Below, piece after piece: positions 5,586 through 9,229 of a stretch of DNA of 9,229 nucleotides (positions within the stretch are counted from its first letter, which is position 1; each line of letters starts with the position of its first letter). The translations under genes and the position numbers were made by a program. The notes below the pieces were generated by a model that did no database searches, was not told where the DNA came from, and worked only from the letters and a program-made list of their open reading frames with translations. Origin of the DNA: Candidatus Rokuibacteriota bacterium (lineage in GTDB: Bacteria; Methylomirabilota; Methylomirabilia; Rokubacteriales; CSP1-6); the NCBI GenBank assembly GCA_016201575.1, contig JACQCN010000423.1, positions 1 to 9,229 on the forward strand, given 5' to 3'.

Positions 5586-5801
5586 ATTGCATTATTCACG
5601 AACGGCGATGGCGCGACCGGGCGGGTGGTGCAGGGGGCGGTCCCCGCGGGGCCGCGCGCAGTGGCCCCCCCCTCGTCCCGTCCGCCGCGCGCAGCGCGGC
5701 GTTCGGGCGAGTGGGTGACGGAGCCGGACCCGCGGGGGCGGCGCCCTGCGCCAGGACCCGCCCGCCACACGCGACGACCGTTCGTGAATAATGCGGGCTA
5801 G
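5582..5801. mobile_element. MITE-like palindromic element, copy C (212 bp), with CTAG duplications
   Basis: The element (5586-5797) is flanked by CTAG at 5582-5585 and 5798-5801. It carries a perfect 17-bp inverted terminal core, GCATTATTCACGAACGG, at 5589-5605 and, reversed, at 5778-5794. Weaker complementarity runs on for about 50 bp inward, including GGGCGGGT-type blocks, so the whole element can fold back. It is the best preserved copy, equal in length to copy B and in the same orientation. The left CTAG holds the cytochrome stop codon TAG. The right CTAG is followed after 25 nt by the start of the dehydrogenase gene. No internal gene is supported. Confidence 0.85.
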
Positions 5802-5816
5802 GAAGTCGGAGGGGCC

Positions 5817-5822
5817 AGGAGG
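5817..5822 (+). promoter_or_regulatory. Ribosome binding site that sets the dehydrogenase start
   Basis: A perfect AGGAGG ends 4 nt before ATG 5827. An in-frame ATG at 5791 lies in the end of element C and would add 12 residues ahead of the conserved first beta strand (MRIVFPDG), so 5827 is chosen. Confidence 0.75.
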
Positions 5823-5826
5823 CGCC

Positions 5827-6777
5827 ATGCGCATTGTCTTTCCGGACGGGGCGGGCTGCGTCCAGCGCGACGAGGACCTGGACCGGCTGCGCCGGATCGG
5901 CCCCGTCGAGTTCCACCGGAAGCCGCCCGCCGACCGCGCCGATCTGGTCGCCCGGCTGCAGGACGCCGAGGCCGTGTTCCTCGACTACTCGACGGTCGAC
6001 GCCGAGGTGCTGGGCCAGTGCCCGCGGCTCCGGTTCGTCTGCTTCCTCGGTATCGGCTACGCGAGCTACGTCGACGTGGCGGCGGCGCGGCGCCGCGGCA
6101 TCGTGGTCACCTACACGCCCGACTACGGCGCGACGTCGGTGGCGGAGTACGCGCTCGGAATGCTCCTCGCCCTCACCCGCCACATCGGCGCCGCCTTCGT
6201 GAGCCTGCGCGAGGGGCAGTGGAAGCCCGGCCGGTTCCAGGGGATCGAGCTCAAGGACAAGACGCTCGGGATCGTGGGCCTCGGCCCCATCGGCACGGAG
6301 ATGGCCCGGCTCGCCGCCGGCATCGGCATGCGCCTCGTGGGCTGGACGCGGCGGCCCACGCCGGACCGCGCCCGCCACGGGCTCGCCCTCGTGCCGCTCG
6401 AGGACCTCTTCGCGCGCGCGGACGTGGTGAGCCTCCACCTCTCGTACACGCCCGAGAGCCACGGGCTCGTGTCGCGCGCGCTCCTGGAGCGCATGAAGCC
6501 CGGCGCCTTCTTCGTGAACACGGCCCGCGCCAGGATCGTCGACAACGTGGCGCTGGCCGAGCTGCTCCAAAGCGGCCGCATCGCCGGCGCCGCCCTCGAC
6601 GTGCACGAGGAGGAGCCCCCGCCCGCCGACTACCCGTTCCGCCGCCTTCCCAACGTGCTGATCACGCCGCACATCGGCTACAACACCCGCGAGGCCGGCG
6701 CCAACATGCTGCGCATCGCCATCGAGACCCTGGAGGCCCACGTCCGGGGCGAGCGGCTGCACGTCGTCAGCGAATAG
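5827..6777 (+). CDS. D-isomer-specific 2-hydroxyacid dehydrogenase
   Basis: The 316-residue product has the length and layout of the D-2-hydroxyacid dehydrogenase family (phosphoglycerate, glyoxylate/hydroxypyruvate and related dehydrogenases), which interconvert 2-oxoacids and D-2-hydroxyacids with a nicotinamide cofactor in the cytoplasm. The Rossmann motif GLGPIG is at 151-156. The catalytic triad is complete: Arg234 in NTARARIVD, Glu263 in LDVHEEEP and His282 in TPHIGYN. After the second beta strand (LVGWTRRP, 170-177) there is Arg175-Arg176 instead of the Asp/Glu usual for NAD, which suggests a preference for NADP(H). The substrate-loop region (FLGIGYASYVD, 73-83) has Gly75/Gly77 in the place expected for carboxylate binding. 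Substrate identity cannot be settled from sequence. It lies 50 bp upstream of pdhA on the same strand, so pyruvate-linked or photorespiratory-type 2-oxoacid chemistry is possible but only inferred. Confidence 0.88.
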   Translation: MRIVFPDGAGCVQRDEDLDRLRRIGPVEFHRKPPADRADLVARLQDAEAVFLDYSTVDAEVLGQCPRLRFVCFLGIGYASYVDVAAARRRGIVVTYTPDYGATSVAEYALGMLLALTRHIGAAFVSLREGQWKPGRFQGIELKDKTLGIVGLGPIGTEMARLAAGIGMRLVGWTRRPTPDRARHGLALVPLEDLFARADVVSLHLSYTPESHGLVSRALLERMKPGAFFVNTARARIVDNVALAELLQSGRIAGAALDVHEEEPPPADYPFRRLPNVLITPHIGYNTREAGANMLRIAIETLEAHVRGERLHVVSE

Positions 6778-6799
6778 CGGGCCGGCGGCGACGGCGCGG

Positions 6800-6805
6800 T
6801 ACAAT
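6800..6805 (+). promoter_or_regulatory. Weak candidate -10 box for the pdh genes
   Basis: TACAAT lies 23 nt upstream of the pdhA ATG within the 50-bp gap after the dehydrogenase gene. It matches five of six TATAAT positions, but no -35 element is seen at the right distance and the ribosome binding site of pdhA is poor. It may instead be chance, with pdh transcribed from further upstream. Confidence 0.25.
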
Positions 6806-6827
6806 AGCACTGCGACGGGCGCCGACC

Positions 6828-7973
6828 ATGCCCAGAAAACCTCTCGAGCCGCCGTTCACGATCGAGTACCTGTCCATCCTGGACAGCGACGGCAACCTGG
6901 ACACCGCGCTCGAGCCCGAGATCGCCCCCGCCGACCTCAAGCGGATGTACCGGGCCATGCTCCTGGGCCGGCGCCTCGACGAGCGGATGGTCCGGCTCCA
7001 GCGCCAGGGGCGGATCGGCACCTTCGCCCCCATCAAGGGCCAGGAGGCATCGCAGATCGGCAGCGTCTTCGCCCTGCGCCCGGAGGACTGGATGGTGCCG
7101 TCCTTCCGGGAGACGGCGGCCATGATCTGGCGGGGGTGGCCGATCGAGCGGATCCTGGCCTTCTTCGCCGGGCGGCTCGAGGGAGGGCAGCCCGACCCCG
7201 ACCAGCACGACCTGCCCATCACTATCCCCGTCGCCACCCAGCTCCCGCACGCCGTCGGGCTGGCTTACGCCGCCCGGTACCGCGGCGCCGACGCCGTGGT
7301 GATGGTGTACTTCGGCGACGGCGCCACCTCCGAGGGCGATTTCCACGAGGCGATGAACTTCGCCGGCGTGTGGCACGTGCCGGTCGTCTTCGTCTGCCAG
7401 AACAACCAGTGGGCCATCTCGATCCCGCTGAAGAAGCAGACCCACTCCCGCACGATCGCCCAGAAGGCGCTCGCCTACGGGCTCCCGGGGATCCAGGTGG
7501 ACGGCAACGACGTGCTCGCCGTCTGCGCGGCCAGCCGGGAGGCGGTGGTGCGCGCGCAGGCCGGCGACGGCCCGACGCTGATCGAGTGCGTGACCTACCG
7601 CCTGGGCGTCCACACGACCGCCGACGACCCCACGCGCTACCGCTCGGAGGAAGAGGTGCGGGCGTGGGAGCGCAAGGACCCGCTCACGCGCTTCGTCGCC
7701 TACCTGGAGAAGAAGAACCTGCTCGAGCCGGGGCTCGAGGAGGCGGTCGACGCCGAGATCGCGCGCGCGGTGGCGGCCTTCGAGGCGATGGCGCCGCCCG
7801 ACCCGCTGGCGATGTTCGATCAGGCCTACGCCGAGCTGACGCCCGCGCTCCAGGCCCAGCGGGCGGAAGTGGCGGAGCGCCTCAAGCGGCCCGAGCCGGA
7901 GAAGCCGGGCGCCGAGCCGCCCCCGTCGCCGCCGATGCGCGGGCAGCGGAAGACGAGCCGATGGGCAAGCTGA
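6828..7973 (+). CDS. pdhA: Pyruvate dehydrogenase E1 component, alpha subunit
   Basis: The 381-residue product is the thiamine-diphosphate-binding subunit of a heterotetrameric 2-oxoacid dehydrogenase E1, which decarboxylates the oxoacid and passes the acyl group to lipoyl-E2. The ThDP/Mg2+ motif runs from GDGATSEGDFHEAMNF (163-178) to QNNQWAISIP (191-200). The active-site loop HTTADDPTRYR (262-272) is intact. N-terminal features such as LQRQGRIGTFAPIKGQEASQ (57-76) and PSFRE resemble Bacillus-type PdhA more than branched-chain or acetoin enzymes, so pyruvate is the likely substrate; a branched-chain oxoacid enzyme is the main alternative. Residues 355-381 form a Pro/Arg-rich tail without family resemblance. 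ATG 6828 has only a weak ribosome binding site but gives a normal N-terminus. The 3' end overlaps pdhB by 13 nt, implying coupled translation. Confidence 0.92.
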   Translation: MPRKPLEPPFTIEYLSILDSDGNLDTALEPEIAPADLKRMYRAMLLGRRLDERMVRLQRQGRIGTFAPIKGQEASQIGSVFALRPEDWMVPSFRETAAMIWRGWPIERILAFFAGRLEGGQPDPDQHDLPITIPVATQLPHAVGLAYAARYRGADAVVMVYFGDGATSEGDFHEAMNFAGVWHVPVVFVCQNNQWAISIPLKKQTHSRTIAQKALAYGLPGIQVDGNDVLAVCAASREAVVRAQAGDGPTLIECVTYRLGVHTTADDPTRYRSEEEVRAWERKDPLTRFVAYLEKKNLLEPGLEEAVDAEIARAVAAFEAMAPPDPLAMFDQAYAELTPALQAQRAEVAERLKRPEPEKPGAEPPPSPPMRGQRKTSRWAS

Positions 7974-8941
7974 ACATGGTCAAGGCGCTGAACTTCGCCC
8001 TGCTCCAGGAGATGGAGCGGGACGCGGACGTCCTCGTCATGGGCGAGGACGTGGGCATCGACGGCGGCGTCTTCCGCGTCACCGAGGACCTCCACCGCCG
8101 GTTCGGCGCCCGCCGCGTGATCGACTGCCCGCTGGCGGAGGCCTCGATCGTCGGTACCGCGGTCGGGATGGCGCTGTACGGGCTCAAGCCCGTGTGCGAG
8201 ATCCAGTTCTCCGGCTTCGCCTTCCAGGGCTTCCACCAGATCGAGAACCACGCCGCGCGCTACCGGCGGCGCTCCCAGGGGCGCTTCCACTGCCAGATGG
8301 TCGTGCGCATGCCCTTCGGCGGCGGCGTGCGCGCGCTCGAGCACCACTCCGAGTCCGAGGAGCAGTTCTACGCCCAGATTCCCGGGCTGAAGATGGTCAT
8401 CCCCTCCGGCCCCCGCAACGCCCGCGCGCTGCTGGTGAGCGCCATCCGCGACCCCGACCCGGTGATCTTCTTCGAGCACAAGGCGCTCTACCACGCGCAC
8501 CGGGAGGACGTGCCCGACGACGTGGAGACGCTGCCTCTCGGCCGGGCCCAGGTCGCGCGCGAGGGGCACGATCTGACACTCGTCGCCTACGGGGCAATGG
8601 TGCGGGTGGCCCTGGAGGCGGCGGAGGTGCTGCGCGCCGAGGATGGCGTGGAGACGGAGGTCATCGACCTCCTCACCATCGCGCCGCTCGACCGGGAGAC
8701 GCTGGTCCAGTCCGTCGGCAAGACCGGGCGGGCGGTGATCGTCCACGAGGCGCCGCGGAGCTTCGGGCCGGGCGCCGAGATCGCCGCGACGATCATGGGA
8801 GGCGCGTTCCTCTCGCTCGAGGCGCCGATCCGGCGCGTGACCGCCTACGACGTCCCCTTCGTGGGCTTCGCGCGCGAGAAGGTCAACGTCCCCGACGTCG
8901 GCCGCGTGGTCGCCGCGGCGCGCGAAACCCTGGCGTTCTGA
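7961..8941 (+). CDS. pdhB: Pyruvate dehydrogenase E1 component, beta subunit
   Basis: The 326-residue product is the partner of the alpha subunit and completes the E1 active site. It shows MGEDVGIDGGVFRVT (27-41), the conserved PLAEASIVGTAVGMA block (57-71) with Glu60 expected to contact the thiamine aminopyrimidine, QIENHAARYRRRS (93-105), the EHHSES loop (127-132) with the His used in acyl transfer to E2, and the C-terminal transketolase-type domain (TLVAYGAMV at 206-214, IDLLTIAPLD at 235-244, VHEAPRSFGPGAE at 261-273, then YDVPF). Length and motif order are normal. The start ATG lies within the last codons of pdhA, and the stop is separated from the E2 start by one base, so pdhA, pdhB and the E2 gene form one tight operon. 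Confidence 0.93.
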   Translation: MGKLNMVKALNFALLQEMERDADVLVMGEDVGIDGGVFRVTEDLHRRFGARRVIDCPLAEASIVGTAVGMALYGLKPVCEIQFSGFAFQGFHQIENHAARYRRRSQGRFHCQMVVRMPFGGGVRALEHHSESEEQFYAQIPGLKMVIPSGPRNARALLVSAIRDPDPVIFFEHKALYHAHREDVPDDVETLPLGRAQVAREGHDLTLVAYGAMVRVALEAAEVLRAEDGVETEVIDLLTIAPLDRETLVQSVGKTGRAVIVHEAPRSFGPGAEIAATIMGGAFLSLEAPIRRVTAYDVPFVGFAREKVNVPDVGRVVAAARETLAF

Positions 8942-8942
8942 G

Positions 8943-9229
8943 ATGCCGCGCCCGTTTGTCCTGCCCGACCTGGGCGAGGGCCTGACCGAGGCCGAGATCG
9001 TCAGCGTGCTCGTCCACGAGGGCGAGGTCGTCCGCGAGGACGCGCCCCTGCTCGAGGTGGAGACCGACAAGGCGCAGGTCGAGATCCCGTCGCCGATGAG
9101 CGGCCGCGTGGAGACGGTGCACGTGCAGCCGGGGCAGACGGTGAAGGTCGGGCAGGTCCTCGTGACCTTCGCCGACGCTGGGCGGCCGGCGGCCGACGCG
9201 CTCGATTCCCCGCGGGGGCTCGCGCCCGA
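8943..9229 (+). CDS. pdhC: Dihydrolipoyl acyltransferase (PDH E2), N-terminal lipoyl domain, cut by window edge
   Basis: The visible 95 codons encode a biotinyl/lipoyl-attachment domain: FVLPDLGEGLTEAEIVSVL (5-23), the attachment motif EVETDKAQVEIPSP (38-51) with Lys43 as the lipoylated residue, and the closing PGQTVKVGQVLVTF. From about residue 80 an Ala/Pro/Arg-rich stretch (GRPAADALDSPRGLAP) looks like the flexible linker that leads to the E1/E3-binding and catalytic domains, which lie beyond the window. A single base separates it from pdhB. The E2 catalytic HxxxD motif cannot be checked, and a second lipoyl domain cannot be excluded. Confidence 0.88.
   Translation, partial: MPRPFVLPDLGEGLTEAEIVSVLVHEGEVVREDAPLLEVETDKAQVEIPSPMSGRVETVHVQPGQTVKVGQVLVTFADAGRPAADALDSPRGLAP

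Noticed and set aside
4447..5801. Classical composite transposon made of B, the cytochrome gene and C
   Set aside because: Each copy has its own internal pair of flanking repeats (TTAG/TTAG and CTAG/CTAG), the outermost tetramers differ, and no transposase is present, so two independent insertions explain it better.
4447..5801. Integron attC-like cassette sites
   Set aside because: The elements are palindromic and flank a gene, but I see no integrase and no attC core-site layout, and the direct YTAG repeats fit transposition.
5596..6810. Long open frame opposite the dehydrogenase gene, running into element C
   Set aside because: It lies antisense to a gene with a complete catalytic triad, and its end merely translates the repeat element.
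6018..6827. N-terminal extension of pdhA back into the dehydrogenase gene
   Set aside because: The frame is open only because of high GC; the added sequence is Arg/Pro/Ala-rich, and the PdhA family start fits ATG 6828.
1..9229. tRNA, rRNA, CRISPR array or cobalamin riboswitch
   Set aside because: I saw no cloverleaf, rRNA core, regularly spaced direct repeats or B12-box element upstream of cobS or anywhere else in the window.

Overview
The window is a very GC-rich bacterial stretch with closely packed genes on both strands. Lipoprotein and periplasmic multihaem genes point to a Gram-negative cell envelope. The gene mix (cobalamin assembly, a DUF3047 protein, a c-type multihaem cytochrome, a Gram-positive-like PDH E1 alpha/beta pair) together with the dispersed hairpin elements would suit an uncultivated soil or sediment lineage such as Rokubacteria/Methylomirabilota or a deltaproteobacterial relative. 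That placement is an impression and no marker gene here proves it.

Layout. At the left edge is the 3' end of an IS110-type transposase (3-104). It is followed almost at once by cobS (191-937) and an overlapping histidine-phosphatase gene (934-1575, probable alpha-ribazole phosphatase); these two form the end of the cobalamin nucleotide-loop pathway. Convergent to them on the minus strand lie a secreted DUF3047 protein (1720-2391) and, upstream of it, a frameshifted GAF-domain gene (2714-3455). A divergent intergenic region (3456-3721) separates these from a plus-strand block: a Pal-like lipoprotein (3722-4450), a multihaem cytochrome c (4656-5585), a D-2-hydroxyacid dehydrogenase (5827-6777), and then pyruvate dehydrogenase E1 alpha, E1 beta and the start of E2 (6828 to the right edge).

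The most striking non-coding signal is a family of three palindromic, MITE-like elements with ends resembling GCATTATTCACGAACGG. Copies B (4451-4662) and C (5586-5797) are both exactly 212 bp, lie in the same orientation and match at roughly nine positions in ten by eye. Copy A (2440-2601) is shorter and diverged inside. Each is bounded by a 4-bp direct repeat of the form YTAG (CTAG, TTAG, CTAG), which looks like a target-site duplication. In B and C the left duplication contains the TAG stop codon of the upstream gene. Removing each element plus one duplication rebuilds tight junctions: pal stop, 10 nt, GTG start of the cytochrome; then cytochrome stop, 25 nt with a perfect AGGAGG, ATG of the dehydrogenase. 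The inference is that an ancestral pal-cytochrome-dehydrogenase gene string was invaded twice exactly at stop codons without damage to any reading frame.

Functionally, CobS and the phosphatase finish cobalamin. The Pal-like protein anchors the outer membrane to peptidoglycan. The cytochrome is an exported electron carrier with five canonical CxxCH sites and one degenerate GQYCH site. The dehydrogenase interconverts a 2-oxoacid and a D-2-hydroxyacid. The pdh genes convert pyruvate to acetyl-CoA.
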